Notes: a model not told the origin generated them from the letters alone. A DNA stretch of 64,000 nt from Hanleya hanleyi (GCA_036873755.1 JAVTVY010025309.1:52375-116374), one strand, 5' to 3'; counted from the stretch's first letter, positions 23,115-36,199 are shown. Numbers and translations are program-made.

Positions 23115-23865
23115 ATTTTCATTTATCTTCCCCACTGGAATGAAAGCGGTGTTAGATTTGTTAATGACCTTTTGGAGACCGACGGAACTTTTTTGTCATT
23201 TAATGCATTTACGAAAAGATTTTCGTGCAGATCAATTTTTGGGGAATATCTGACTGTATGTCAGGCAATTAAAAGGGCAGCAAACAAAAAAAGAATTCAA
23301 CCATTACAGAAACAAACAATAACACCCCTGATCCCACCCCAAATTTCTTATTTGGCTGTAAAACTTATTACAAAACTTTATTGGATATGAAGTTCAACAA
23401 GTCGAACGCTCATGTAAAGTGGGAAACCGTTCTTGGGGAATCTTTTACTGAAAAAGAGTGAAGAATATTTAATATGCATGTGGCAAAATACAGCGACGTG
23501 AAGTATAAATGGTTCCAATATAGCGTGATAAACAGAATTTTGACCACCAACATTCTTGCGCAGAAAATCGATCCGAATGTCAGTAACATGTGTACGTTGT
23601 ATAACAGATACCCTGAGACAATCCTCCATCTGCTGTGGCAATGTGAACACATAATTCCCCTTTGGCGACAATAGAACAGTGGTTCGCCTCGATGGGGATT
23701 GCCATTTGTTTTACACCTACAAAAGTAATATTTGGACTTTTGGAACGAAGAAACAAACCACTTGATTATTCTCTGTCAGTCATTAAGCTTTCAATCTACC
23801 GGATGAAGGCAGCCAAGAAAACGCCATGTCTCAACAGCATTCAAAGTGATTTAAAATCCGCATAA
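23115..23865 (+). pseudogene. LINE ORF C-terminus with Cys/His module
   Basis: The frame resumes as FIYLPHWNESGVRFVNDLL and LSFNAFTKRFSC. After a stop near 23390 it continues 23474-23674 (YKWFQYSVINRIL, then C-T-L-Y-N and ETILHLLWQCEHI), then 23674-23865 after another shift. The C-x-x-C...H-x-x-x-x-C pattern around ETILHLLWQC is the zinc-type module common at the C-terminus of L1/Tx1-like ORF2 proteins. Confidence 0.75.
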
Positions 23866-24105
23866 TGAAATAGATAAGTACATAACATATAAAAAATGTG
23901 AATGGCGTAGTTTTGACCAATATTGGTCGACATTACATTTATTACTGAAATCATAAATATTTATAATGATACCATAAATAATGGCCCTTATTGGCCGCCA
24001 GATTCCTGTATTGTTAGTCCTCTTTTATTTGCTGTCCTTTGCGTCACAACTGTTGAAGCTAGGTAATATGGTTTCATATTTGTGGACTTACGATTATTAT
24101 ATATA

Positions 24106-24259
24106 CAGTGAAACCTGTCTGAACCGGCAATCGTATAAAACGATCAACCGTAATGTATCGGCATTTGTTTTTTGGTACCAATGGATCACTTACTACTGAT
24201 TTGAACTTTGTAAATCAGAACCCTGTCAAAACCAAGGTCGGAGTATACAGGTTTCACGG
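24106..24259. mobile_element. Short MITE with CAGTGAAACCTGT ends
   Basis: The 154-bp element begins CAGTGAAACCTGTCT and ends ACAGGTTTCACGG, giving inverted ends of about 13 bp, with TA on each side (ATATA before, TA after). The TA target and terminal CAGT fit a Tc1/mariner- or pogo-type MITE. It sits in the 3' untranslated part of the LINE, so it inserted after, or was carried by, that LINE copy. Confidence 0.7.
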
Positions 24260-24430
24260 TATTCTATGTGAACAGCTAAACTGGACTATTATTAGATGCT
24301 ATTTTATTATTCACTGCACAATATTAATGGTGTTTTTTGCTTCTCTGGCTGCACCGAAGAACTCATATTTATATATAGGAATATGTCCTCTTTATGAAAA
24401 TACAAATAAAATATCAATTATAAAAAAAAA

Positions 24431-24445
24431 ATTATCTTGGAGACG
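24431..24445. repeat. Target-site duplication of LINE insertion (right)
   Basis: Exact 15-bp copy of 14425-14439 that follows the LINE A-run. Gypsy RT sequence continues to its right on the - strand. Confidence 0.92.
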
Positions 24446-25006
24446 TTTTATCTCTCTGGCGACTTCTTCTCAACTTTTGTTGCACTGGGACAGCATTTGG
24501 TTTAAGCCGTATTCTGTGTTTAAAGCCTTTCACCAACCCTAACTCGCCTGTAGAGAGTTCGGGAAATTCTGATGGTACAGTGCAAGTACTGTCAGCAAGG
24601 TGTACGGTAGGGGAGCGTGCGGTAGGTGTAACTAGTGTACGCGTGTCAAGTGTCAACTTTGACGGATGGCTAGTTGATGTTTTAGGGGCATCGGCACTGA
24701 GGCCTGCACTCTGTGGTACATTAGAATCAGTACAATAACATGTAAGATCTTACCTTCAATGTTTATACACAAACTTTGCATGAGATCCTTTCCAAGTAAG
24801 GTTGAACCTTTTTTAACCACATACCACGTAGCAACAACTGTGTTGCCTTTGAAACTAACAGGGGCATCAAAACAACCAATAATTGCAATATTATCAGACG
24901 TGTTAGACTGATTCGAATGGTTCTTTGCATGGTCTAAGAGCTTCATGCAGAAAGTTCTTCCGAAAATGTTTCTCATTCTTGAGAGAGCCATCTGAGGCAG
25001 AGTCAA
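24446..25006 (-). pseudogene. Gypsy protease C-terminus and start of RT
   Basis: - strand frames give GCFDAPVSFKGN, KKGSTLLGKDLM (end of the protease-like domain), then ELGLVKGFKHRIRLK and AVPVQQKLRR, the well-conserved lead-in to a Gypsy RT. The frame is cut at the LINE target site; the next residues are found at 14424 leftwards. Internal stops mark it as dead. Confidence 0.75.
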
Positions 25007-25906
25007 CTACCACCGTCATACCAACGTTGTTGACCGACACTGTACAGGTCACTTTGGATTTTACTGGTAACTGGTCAAAGTCAAGCTGTTCGTCGTCTGA
25101 ATAGTCCACCTGTTGAACCGTTCTCGAACTTCGGCAAACTGGCTGGGTATGGCCAATTTTCCCACAAACGGTGCACTTTTTATTAGGCGCTGGGCAGGTC
25201 TTGGAGTTAGCCAGGTGAGATTCCGATCCACATCTATAGCACTTTCTCGGACCCTGATTACTTCGGTTGGGCGCCTTGAAAGTAGCCCTTTGGTAATTCC
25301 GGGGCTGTCGTCCGCGGCTAGGGAGTTGTTTAACATTATTCACTGATCTCAGTACTTTATTTTCGCCGGTAAGGGATCTTGCTTCTTTTAGTGCCGTTTC
25401 TACCCGACGTGCAAGTTCCAAGGCTCTATTCAAGGTGAGATCAGCTTCCATTAGTAAACGTTCACGGGTACGCGAACAATTGGTTTTCTCGACCAACTGA
25501 TCCCTGACCATCTCATCTGCACGGTCTTCAAACTGGCATGTAGATGAAAGTTCACATAAGGCCGTAATGTAAGAATCAATTGACTCACCGTGATGTTATT
25601 CTCTTTTGCGAAAGCGGTACGCTCAGCTACAGCGTTTATTGCTGGTTGGAAGCGAGTTTGCAGGGCGGTCATGGCCTTTATGTACGCATTACCTCCAGCG
25701 ACGGCTGGCAAGGTGTAAAATATACGTTGGCCTTCAGCACTAAGGGTATGCAGTAGTATTGCACTCTTACTCACAGCATTGGCACCTGTAAGTCCTGCAG
25801 CAAGTATATAGTTTTCAAACAAACGCTGCCATTGTACCCACGGCATGCTTGGTGTACCTGGAGTAGGTAAAAACGCAGTTGGAGCTGGTAAATCCGAAGT
25901 TGCCAT
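24903..25906 (-). pseudogene. Gypsy gag with two zinc knuckles, and protease start
   Basis: The ATG at 25906 opens a gag frame (MATSDLPAPTAFLPTP, WVQWQRLFENYILAAG). A frameshift near 25580 moves to frame 25511-24903. That frame carries a charged segment, a CCHC knuckle (CYRCGSESHLANSKTC) and a second one (CTVCGKIGHTQPVC). The acidic stretch DYSDDEQLDFDQLP then leads to VVVDSASDGSL, where the retroviral-type protease active site D-[ST]-G should be; here the glycine is missing (D-S-A-S). So the gag fold is recognisable but both frame and active site are damaged. Confidence 0.85.
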
Positions 25907-26019
25907 TGTATCAGAAGGGCGTAGAAGTATTCAATATTTATCCTCGTTGCCAATGTGGAATTCAGCATAAATTCAGTAAAGAACACTAGGCAGATGATAC
26001 TGGATAAAATTCAGATGTA

Positions 26020-28404
26020 TTATTCGAAGTGTATGTACCTTTATACAATGCTCAGTGTCTAATTCTGTCCGCATCTAATAGTGGGGACCCTTTAAGTACT
26101 CATGGCACGTGATCAGTGGCATGCATATTCATACATACATATTCATACAGTGAACACCACAGGCTACAATAAAGCGTTGCTGAGATACAAATCAGCACAG
26201 AGATCATTTTGTCCCCTGTGATGTTTTTAGATATGCTATCAGAATACTGGCCTGAGTTCATATGCCTATTTGTCATTACGTCGGCATATGCTGCGTTTAA
26301 ATGCCATATGATGATATGATGGTGAGATTCGGCTGATGGACGTTTCATCACCGAATCTTGCCCTCCATACGATTCTTTGTGATTGTAGTTGGTGACTGTG
26401 GTTAGCATGGTGGAGAATGAAGCGCATAATCGGCGTCGGGCCTAACAGACTTGAGATCTCTATGAGAAATTACATTCTACTAATTAATATTTTCCCGTTT
26501 GGACGGTTTCTTCGATCTAACGGTCACAGTTCGTTTTCCATCAGCTGACTCGATAGAGCTACCACATCATTGGTTGAGATACTGAGATACAATATTGGCC
26601 CGTGACGTCATATGACTACTTGTCAGTACACCGGTATTCTTATACATCACCTTGATATGTTACATTCAATTTAGCTCAAAGACAGGGTTGGGTTTGTGTA
26701 GAACCAACAATGTATCTTGCTTCACATGGTGTTGTTTTTGCATTTTATGTGTCCAGTACACTTTGGGTATGTCGGTGTGAATGGTCAACGGGAGAATATC
26801 TTTTTCCTTGAGAAATTCGATTTTTATATAGAACTTTCCTGTAGAATAAATACATACACGTTATAAATTAATAAGCAGACGCATTCGCAGACGGCATAAA
26901 TAGGCTGAATTGCTTAACCACCATTTGGTGATACATTATATGAGACTTTTTCAGCTTCGGTCAAAAAAGTCCATGTGTGAAGCGAGATAAAAAAGTGATT
27001 ACTTGCCTCGCGAGATACCCATGCCCTCTCACATTTACACACATTCAAACATTGGACTGTAAAATAATGAAAATTCCTGTACTGAATGTTGAAATTACCA
27101 TAGCTAGCGAACATTGTATTGTGCCATATACATTTAACATATCAAAACGCAACCAGTTCTAAATGCTATAATTTTAAACCAATCAACTTGGAAATTACAA
27201 GCTACTCCAGAATTCCATCGGTGTTTATGAAACAATTCAGCTTAAACAGTAAAACAATACATCTCAGAAATTAATGTTGACTTTCTATCCCATATTCATA
27301 TACCATATACTATATTGGAAGAAAAACATTCTCAAAATTTCAACCAACCAAATTGAAATTTAGAAACTCTTTGTTCATGAAACAATTAAAAGTTTGAAAA
27401 GTAAAACAAAGGCTTCTTGGATTGGATGTTAACATTCTACCTTCTTTAGCCAATAGTGTATTTTCTGATATGCATTTATCCCATTGAAATAAAGTTTAAG
27501 CTAGTGAAATTTAACCAATTAAATGCAATTTCCAATTCTCTACAAACTGTTGTTTAAGACCCCATCTTCAAAAAAGCTAGAAAACCTTTGTCTCTCCCAG
27601 GATTGCACCGAAGAGCGAGACAATTGTGGTTTGCACCGGTCTCATACTTGGTAAATATTGCCCGAACCTTTAGTAAACAGTTGGGTTTGGGCGCTATCCA
27701 TGGCAAATATTATTCTAACAAATCAGCACAATATTGGTAGATGTTGGATTTACATGTACCGAACATCCTCAAACATATATCTCGGCAAGAAAAAATAATG
27801 TTAAATATAGAAGATTGGACCTTCCAAAAAATTCCAGCGATATCAATATCTGAAGAACAGGAAATTGCTCGGTTGCTGTTCACGACATTTCTCTGATAGC
27901 GGCGTGTATATCAAGATGCAAACGCGTGGGCTGTCCGAAAGCGAAGTCAACCAGTGGAAGATAAAACTAGAAATAATGAAATATCCTGGCTTAAAATATC
28001 TGCCAATTTCACCTATAATCCTTGAACAAAATTTCCACACCGAGTCGATTAAAATATGAACGCGATATCTTCAAAACTTGTCACAAAAAGAAGGAAGTTA
28101 GCCTCACACCTCCTCATCATCGGACATGTGCGGATAAAGGTTAAAAATCCGATCAAACTTTGCCCTTGCCTAATCTGGAGATCAGGTTTCCGGAAAGCTT
28201 ACGACCACCATGTGTCTTACTCCCATAATCATGATAATAGTGATATGACGTCAAGTATGTTATTATAGACAGGGAATACAGTACTAGTACATATTAACCC
28301 TGCCAGGACTGGGGGCATTATGAATTGAGAGCTGACATTCCCTGGCTTTGCAGTTTATCATACTGGGGTCATTTTGTGACTATTTGCATAACCCCCTGCG
28401 TAAT
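26020..28404. other. Intergenic stretch left of copy B
   Basis: The remainder of the Gypsy right LTR probably occupies the first part, but its outer end is not identifiable. The rest is AT-rich with short frames only (for example 26408-26100 - and 27865-28059 +), none with motifs or splice context. TGACGTCATATG at about 26604 is a cAMP-response-like palindrome. No RNA gene seen. Confidence 0.4.
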
Positions 28405-28720
28405 GGATCGTGGGAAAATTCAAAATGGCGGCCATGTAGAGTTCCAGAAAAAATATATTTTCGTTATTTTTTCCTCAACATTCCTGCTTTTCTCCGAGGA
28501 AAGTGGGTAAAACTATTTTATTTCTCACTATTATTTTATTATTTACAAATTTTTATGTGGTTTTCCGAAGAAAACGCATAAATAAAAAATTCGAGAAATT
28601 GCCGGAAAATCCACCAAAAAATGCCTCTTTTCAAAATGATAAATGATGTCACTGTGACGTCATCGTAGCCACCATCTTGGATTGTTTACCTTCAAGGGTA
28701 TAGTGTGGATAAGGAAAATA
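28405..28720. repeat. Diverged third copy of the MITE-like repeat
   Basis: It shares AAAACTATTTTATTTC, GTGGTTTTCCGAAGAAA, CGGAAAATCCACCAAAAAATG, then ATGATGTCACTGTGACGTCATC and GCCACCATCTTGGAT with the copies at 10634 and 11722. Divergence is clearly greater than between those two. Confidence 0.55.
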
Positions 28721-29478
28721 TTGAGAAGGAGGGGTGCCTGGGCACGATCCAAAGAACGTTTTCGCATTGATAAACATCATGGGTATTCACAGTATAAATA
28801 TAACGGTAGAGTTCACCGGAGAAAATGTTTATCCCGCGGTCCAAGTTAATAGGGTACTGGTCCAGAGTCAGATTGATGTATAATTTACATAGATGGAAGG
28901 GCTGGCGAAGATTCGTCTTCATGAGATATTGTTCTTCCTTGATGAGGTTAACTCAGTTTGCAAACCAGTTTACACATGAGCTGATTGAAAATTGATCATC
29001 TTCAGTGTGCTGCCATTCCTGGTTCATCGATAGCTGCAGCACTGGTTGCGGATACGGACTGCTATGATTCAAGGAATATTGTGATAACATCAGTGGTGGA
29101 CAGACAAACTTACTTTGATCTAATGAGATAGGTCACCCAATAGGGTTGCGACCAAGGAGCAGGTCTGTTGTGTTAATCTAGATAATTTAGCTGTAAAGCT
29201 AGAGATATTGTGATCAATGCAGTACCAAATAATTTGACCTTGGAAAATAGGTCACAAGGTCAGTCACGTTCAATGAGATTTTGGTCAATGAGCATACACA
29301 TCTGTACTGGGCATTTGGAAAGGATAGCTCTAATCCTTCTAGAGATGTTCTAGCCGTTTTTGAACGTGGCATTTGACTTGGGGAAATAGTTCAAGGTCAG
29401 ATATCTTTGATAGGCTTCTAGAACATCTATTGCTGCATATATGGTAAGAATTTAGAAAGACTGGATATAATCCTTCGA
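28721..29478. repeat. Dispersed repeat family with ATAATCCTTC / GATATTGTG motifs
   Basis: It carries repeated phrases such as GGTCACAAGGTCAGTCACG, CTCTAATCCTTCTAGAGATG and ATAATCCTTCGAGTGATATTG. These recur in diverged form at the start of both duplicated segments (about 200-290 and 29660-29720) and at 55180-55260. No coding potential. Confidence 0.45.
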
Positions 29479-31764
29479 GTGATATTGTGTTAGCAACGTT
29501 GAGTTCAGACATCTTACCTAAAGTTCTGGTCAATTAACACAAACATCTGTGGTATAAATTAGCTGTAGTCCTTATAGAGATCAACATGTAATCTGACCTG
29601 GATAAATATAGATCAAAATCGTTCATCTTTAATACGCATCTGCTCCATCACCAGCTGCAACTGTTGTATGAACTTGAAGTGCCTGACTATAATCCTCCAA
29701 GAGTTATCGTGGTAAAATATAATATGAAGATATGGATGGACAAGACGAAATCAAAATGTGCCGAGGGGTTAAATTACAGCTGAGCTTTCCTGTCAAACTG
29801 CTCTACAGGCTTATTTTGCGCCGTGCATGATTCAAAGGAACTTTCGACTCTCGAAATTAGTCCTTCAGCATGCCATCGAGCTGTTCTGAAATTCATGTCC
29901 CTCCTTGGGAAGCCAAATAGACCACTAATACCAACCCAGTTACGTACGAAAATCAATAAATTTACCAAATTGAATAACCAAAGGCTTACTTGAAATGTTC
30001 CTTCACTGACAACAATATCAATGCTTCAACCGTGATGAAATATTTTGTTGCTAAGGCTTGATTATCAATTCAGCATACCTTGAGTCCAGTCAATCAGTTA
30101 CGGTATATCCCAGTTCATGGCTTGTCTTGAAAAAAACCTTATTCACATATCCAGACAGGGCCGGTGCAAGTAGCTAGCAGCTGGTCACGATCATATCAAA
30201 CCCACTCGATCTGTGAGAGATTAGATATAAAGTACACGATTTTGCATAGGCGTATTACTCTGACTTTGCCAATGCGAAAGCGGGGATACATTGTGGCGCA
30301 TTTACCCACTCACCGAGAGTAATATCACAGAAGAATCCATCCATTGCGCATACATGACTGGTCTAAGAGCAGCTATTTCCCTTCTGTAGATACGATCAAA
30401 TACATCGATGCAATTTATGTTCTACTTAATATTACTGCTTATTCTATCATATCAAACTTTTTAACCGCTTCCCAGTATGCTACTCCAAACAGTTTCCGGA
30501 ACTCAAGTGTTGATTGACGTTAACCCGGGTGGTTGACCCTTAAGTCATGTCTCTGCAGGTGTTGAGAAGTTATCACGCTTCCGTATATTCTAACCAGAAA
30601 ATTATCTTTTCAACACGTTTCGACGTGCAGCGCATATTTTTGAAAAGTATTTATATACACACCGCCCACAAATCGGATAGTCAATTAAATAGACATCAAA
30701 ATTCCCGAACGAATGCAGAATTATTTCAAGCATTCATTTGAAACAGATTTCTCCAGAAATCATTTCTTTATTTTGCCATTTAGTTAAATAAGAAACACTA
30801 TTTTCATATTTCCGAACTTACTATTATCGCAATGTCTTCATGCAAAAAAGACGTCCATGGATGTTGTGAAGACAGTTCGATCTCACGATATAAAATTGTG
30901 CAACAGTAAAATTTTATGATGTCTTCAAATTAACTCTACCGCCGGTACATAATGTTTATGTATCCTTTTCGTTCTAATGTAGCACATTTGGCGTACTCAA
31001 GGAAAAGGCCTCCTTTTCGAACGCGCTCCTCTCCCCACCTATTTGAACCTTAAAAAAATATCATTTGTTCTGAGATAGTTTCATATTCGTCGTCAATGGT
31101 CCGAATTTTCCAGGTTTATAGGGAAGCTGTTAAATTAAATATTAACATTGTAAGCCTCTTGAATGCACCAAATTGCATAAAATGAAAATACAATTTAAAA
31201 TTAAAACATCGCAATTAAGAAAATCCTAGTTATATCCATGACCCACACACCGATAGTGTGATAGTTCTGAAAAGTTGGAAATGGATAGAATATAACGCAA
31301 AGCCTGATTTGTGGTTGGGATTTTATAACTCAGTATTGTGACCTGCATTAAATATGAAAGATGGAATGTTTTACCAAAAGTTCCTTGTTCGATGACATTT
31401 GGGCGATTCCATAGAAATTATATTGTTGTGATACGATCATATCAATCCATGCTCCTTTTTCCGAATACGCTCATTTTCTAACGCGAATATTGCTAATTAT
31501 AGGTCAGTGGGGTAAACTATATTTAATTCCTCGTCGGAAGCAGAATTTTTTTTTGTCATGTACATTTTTGTAGGAGGTAAATGAAACCGGATAAAGAAGC
31601 CGTCCGAGAAATTTGTCCGGAATAATCTAAGCCTATAAAACCAAATTCTTGACATTGATTCTGACAAAGAAAGACCAGCAGCATTGGTATAAAGCAAACA
31701 TTGGAAAGCTTGCGAACCTTACCAATTGTTTTATACTATTCGATATCATTATTAGTAGAGAAAA

Positions 31765-34700
31765 ATGGATATCACAAGAGAAACATTAGGTAAGCTTATT
31801 CCTGATATCAAGAACAGTCATCCGCGGATTGTCAGCACTGAAGGTATCCCTCCGGTGTGCGGTTCGAATTATTTTATAGTAGCAGCCCAATCGAATACGA
31901 CTCCAGTTAGGCAAAATGTCAATGTAAGCCAGCACATTCGTCAACTGTATGCGATTCCCACCGTTTGATTTATCTCGTTGAGAAGAATTGCCCCATGTAA
32001 CAAAGCAATTGATCACAGAATCTGTTTGAGACCAGTTAATTTTTTTGTAATTATATAGAACCATATTTCCGTTCAGTGTATAAACTCAAACATGTTCGTC
32101 TAAACATTCCAATCCACGTGCCGTATGATGTATTATATGGACTGTTGATTACATTGTAGTTCCGTCACGGGATTCTATTTGATTATAGCGATGCCTTAAT
32201 GCATTAAGACCTATACTGATTTGCACGAATTATGGGAAAGTTAATGATGTGGATTCTTCACGATCCGCATTCATCGTTACGAACAGGATATACAAGACGA
32301 CGTGAACATGAAGATTTAGAGATAAGCTGTCACGTTGGCCAAATTGCACCATAATGCAATAGTTCAATTGAGCGAACCAGATTCGATATATTATTCATAA
32401 TTTTTGTTTGCCGTTTTACCGTACTTGATAATTTGTTCCAAATTTGTTATTCCTCACTTTAACCAATCTAACCCTATTTAACTCGCATAGGCCTTTTTGT
32501 ACCATAAAAGTAAAAGACATTATTGAAGGGAAACTATTTTAGATCTTGTAATCGAATATTATTCTGTTAGTGTACTACAAACTATTTTAGATCTTGTAAT
32601 CGAATTTTATTTTGTAAGTGTACTACAATTTTCTTATTAATCGCTATTTTTGTCGAACTCGCGGAATTTAACAAAGATTCGTATATAATAGTGTATGAAT
32701 TTGTTCAGTCCGGCAGGTGGCGTCGATCGCTTTTCTTCTCACTTCAAATTTGATTGGCAGTCATTGCTATCCAATCTTCACGACGGACAACCTTGGTGTG
32801 GTTCAATCACTTGTGGGACAAACCATGAGAGCAGTAAACGGTAGTCTGAGACAACTGGTAAGTCATCAATAACAAGAGTATCGGAACTCTCTAATAATGA
32901 GCGAATTAATGAGGTATTTAGATTGTCGACACGGTTGGTCGATCTGACTCTTGTATCACAAGACAATAGCTATCTCTTCTGCCAGCTATAGGTTATCTGT
33001 ATAGCATCCAACTGTATCCACCTTCTAACGCCTAGTTGGGAAATACTTCCAAAAAATCGAGCTAAACGAAAAATAATCAATATCAAATTTTGTACACTGA
33101 TCGTCTCTGAACAAGACTGCTATTCTCTATTAAGCTCCCTATTTGAATTGCTTGAAACTAATCTTCTTGAAGTAAGGCGAATCATTTGTTGCTCAGAGAG
33201 ATCAATATGACATATCGATAAAGAGGGTAGCCAATTTAATCAGCATTGAACGCAGCTATTAGCGTCAGATCCGAAATTCAATAGCTAATAGTTATATTAC
33301 TCACTGTGTATGAAGACTCCAGAGTACAATTTTCAATCAAAATACTACGATCACGTTTGTAGTATAGAGTCATCCTGTTGAGCCATTCTTTATCACTGAT
33401 AGTCATTTGCTATAGTTGTATTGTATCTGTTGAATGAGAGAGAGACAGAGAGAGAATTAAGGTTCCAAATGGCTCATTCCTCTAAAATATCCATTTGGAT
33501 AAAATCGCATAGCCTTCAAACGACCCCTGGGCCCTGGCTTAGCGGAGTTAAGATCTCGACAATGATGACATTAGACGCAGACTGGTGTACTTTCCTTTGT
33601 AGAATGTTTTCTGTCTACAGCGGCTTTCAACACTTGATGGCAAATCTTTTATAACTAATATAATTCATTTTTCTTTTTAGTGTCCCGTGATTGAGTATCC
33701 TCAAGAATACAACGAATCTACCTGCTTTCTTTACGCTGATGCGATTGTAACCAGGTATACCAGCGAGATAGGCGATGGTAACATGACTGTGAACTATTTC
33801 CGTGGACAGTCTCTATCTATGGACGAAGTACAGGTAAGGTCTTATGAGAATACAGTGGCTCCATAATGGGCCATTCCCGATATCAGACGGAGTGCGCAGG
33901 CGTGATCCCGTTGGAGCCTTGCCTGCAAATCTGGATACCGCTAGTCGAAATATGGTAAATATGCATCAAATTGTCATACTATATACAGAAAGGACCATTA
34001 TGTTTGTCCTAATGAATATTTGGCAACTTTAAGTGGAATTTATGTCAGTTATATCTATTTCGAGATATCGCTCCAAGTTAGAGCACAGAGAGAAACCAGA
34101 AATTGTGCAGGCGAGTCTCCGACAGGGTCACCCCTCATTGCGCACTCGGACTGAGGCCGATATCGGGAAAGGCTCGGTGTCCTATGGTAAAATCTCAATA
34201 TTAATAGTATTAGTTACACGGCTTGTCAGTGTCTCAATTCAGAAATATAGGCGGTCAGAAGAATTCATATTGGGCGAGGCGAGGCGTCGACGAATTTATC
34301 CCGTTTAAGACCTTTTCTGAACATCTGAATGTCCCTGGGAAGAATTCGGGATTAAATGATAGCCTGTGTACAACTTAGGCCCTATGTTGTTGCTGCTGAA
34401 GTAGCAAGAACTGCATGTAAATTCACACATTCGTAATATTCATTAGGGCTCAAAATCGCTGATTACGATGAAATAGGAACTACAGCTGTCCTTATAGTCC
34501 TTGTCACAATTATCCTATACCTCACATTACACTCTTGGCATCTTAATTCAAGCAGAAATACAATGGAAATATATAAATATTAACAAAAGCTGGTTTCCTG
34601 TAGACACGTTAATTGCGATAGCTACGTAATACACTCGTTTGTGGCTATTATAAGCTGTTCTTTTCAAACCACAACTATAACACTGTAGTTCGTGATAATC

Positions 34701-35527
34701 CACTGGTACGCTTGGCATAATGCGGAAGCAAAGTAACTCTGAATAAACTTAGTAAACGCATGGTGACAGTCTCAATATACCGAAAAATGTATTTGTCATC
34801 ACCAGGATGTGAGTGGTATGTTTATGTTACTAGATTTATTCGGAGTTACTTTGATTCTGCAAAGTTCGTGAGGCCTTTAACCGTTCTTTTTTTAACCAGA
34901 TGATCCTTGACGAATCGGTACAACACTTGAAGCTTCAATTCAAGCTGCTAGCAACAGTGGAAGATCTTATGTATAAAACATCCAACCCTGGATTGGCATT
35001 ATGTCGACAAGCAAAGACCTATGTGTTGGACATTTTCAGTAAACCGGAGTTGCCACAAGTTGTGAGTAACGAAGTGCAATTCTATCCGCATACTAATGGT
35101 TGTAATATATATATATATATTTTTTTTTTGCAAATCGTCCTGTTGATCATGTTTTTTCAGTCATGTAATCTGATAAATTAATTGCTTAACGTCACAGTCG
35201 GCTTGATATAGTTTTCACAGAATAGATTCGTCTCAAAATTATTAGATAGAGTCATAATAAAAGAGTTGAGAAATGTAGACCTATGCACCGTGAGCCCAAT
35301 TAATTTAACGATACAATGCCTTTAAATTCTCTCAGCTTGAAGCCCTTGGGTCTACTACAAACATCAGTGTCGTTGTGCCACCATCCCTGCATCCGGTCGG
35401 CGATATCGCGAATTGGCATTTGGGCGCCCTGAAGAAATCATTGGGTGGATTTTCTGACTTGAATGCGGCTCTGGAGAGAGTCAGGGATTTTATTGTCCAA
35501 CCGACCGAGCAGTCAACCTCATCATAA
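31765..35527 (+). CDS. Candidate long-chain class I helical cytokine, copy B (5 exons)
   Basis: Exons are 31765-31789, 32709-32857, 33681-33833, 34900-35061 and 35336-35527. Exon lengths (25, 149, 153, 162, 192) and phases (1-0-0-0) are identical to copy A, and the product is again 226 residues. All donors and acceptors are intact. By my codon-by-codon reading the two coding sequences differ at 23 positions, 16 of them amino-acid changes. Changes are V13A, V24I, C26S, G56R, H84Y, D91G, I105M, V110M, L118H, D134Y, N153D, V154I, R157K, D200G, S206N and S207A. The four sequons and cysteines C28, C59, C73 and C144 are kept, so C26 is unlikely to be structural. Helix D is nearly unchanged. Absence of any stop or splice damage argues that both copies are functional genes. 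Confidence 0.7.
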
Positions 35528-35946
35528 TCGCCATGGACCGTACTTATTTATGCATACTCATCGCAAAAATGATAAGAGGGCAATAATCTCATTACTGGCT
35601 CTGATTTCATTATATATATATAAAGCCGGTAAATTATCGTCCACATTTGACCCGTCTCAGTAGATACGGAAATTGCAAAATGCAACCTTTTTCCTTCGAG
35701 ACATTTGTATTTTACCTGATGTGTTGGGGATAATTAAGATGTTTATTAGAGAATATTACTGCCATTGGATTGCCAGATTGATCACCAACGGTGCTTCAAT
35801 ACAGACTGTCCTCCATCACACTGGTTTAATAGAGGCATATTGATTACATCCACAATGTTCCCCCATATCAACGGTAAAGGATTTGTAAGGCCCAAGGTCT
35901 TCTTTAATTCATATTTATTACTTATATATGCTATTGGTATGGAAGA

Positions 35947-35952
35947 AATAAA
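35947..35952 (+). terminator. Putative polyadenylation signal, copy B
   Basis: AATAAA conserved in position with 6739-6744 of copy A, about 420 bases after the stop codon. Confidence 0.35.
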
Positions 35953-36062
35953 TAACTGATTTCAAATAAATTTATCACGCATTGGAAATTCATACTGAGT
36001 TCATCGTCAACCTACAGCATATCATGATGTACACATTCATTATTTTCTAATCAATTTGATCT

Positions 36063-36084
36063 ATTATTATTATTATTATTATTA
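36063..36084. repeat. ATT microsatellite specific to copy B
   Basis: About seven ATT units where copy A has only two or three (near 6855). It is a simple length change between the duplicates. Confidence 0.8.
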
Positions 36085-36199
36085 CATGTATTATATCCAT
36101 AAGTCACAAGACTTTATGGAGTTACATATTTGTGCGTACGACGTTGCACTAAATGTACCTTCGGCTTCACCATGTAATACAGGATAATGGGGTTAGTAT

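Larger units (their letters stand above)
14440..24430 (+). mobile_element. 5'-truncated L1/Tx1-type LINE inserted in the Gypsy element
   Basis: The insertion starts inside the endonuclease domain and ends in an A-run (24422-24430), with an AATAAA about 15 bp before it. It is flanked by a 15-bp target-site duplication, the signature of target-primed reverse transcription. LINE sequence is 14440-16200, about 16720-17304 and about 23115-24430. The gaps are a minisatellite (16200-16675) and a roughly 5.8-kb inserted block (17305-23114). It encodes endonuclease C-terminus, RT, thumb and a C-terminal Cys/His module. It is disabled by stops and frameshifts. Confidence 0.85.
12070..26019 (-). mobile_element. 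Ty3/Gypsy LTR retrotransposon, split by a LINE insertion
   Basis: The element reads right to left. The right LTR end (25954-26019) shares about 65 bp with the left LTR end (12070-12134), both starting TGTGGAATTCAG on the + strand. A primer-binding-like TGGCAACGAGGATAAATA follows the right LTR, then gag, protease and RT on the - strand. The body is interrupted between RT residues by the LINE at 14440-24430. The left half carries RT, RNase H and the integrase zinc region. Many stops and frameshifts, a G-run at 13815 and loss of the integrase core show it is dead. The left LTR match ends abruptly at 12134, and 12135-12745 looks like unrelated inserted sequence. Confidence 0.85.
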
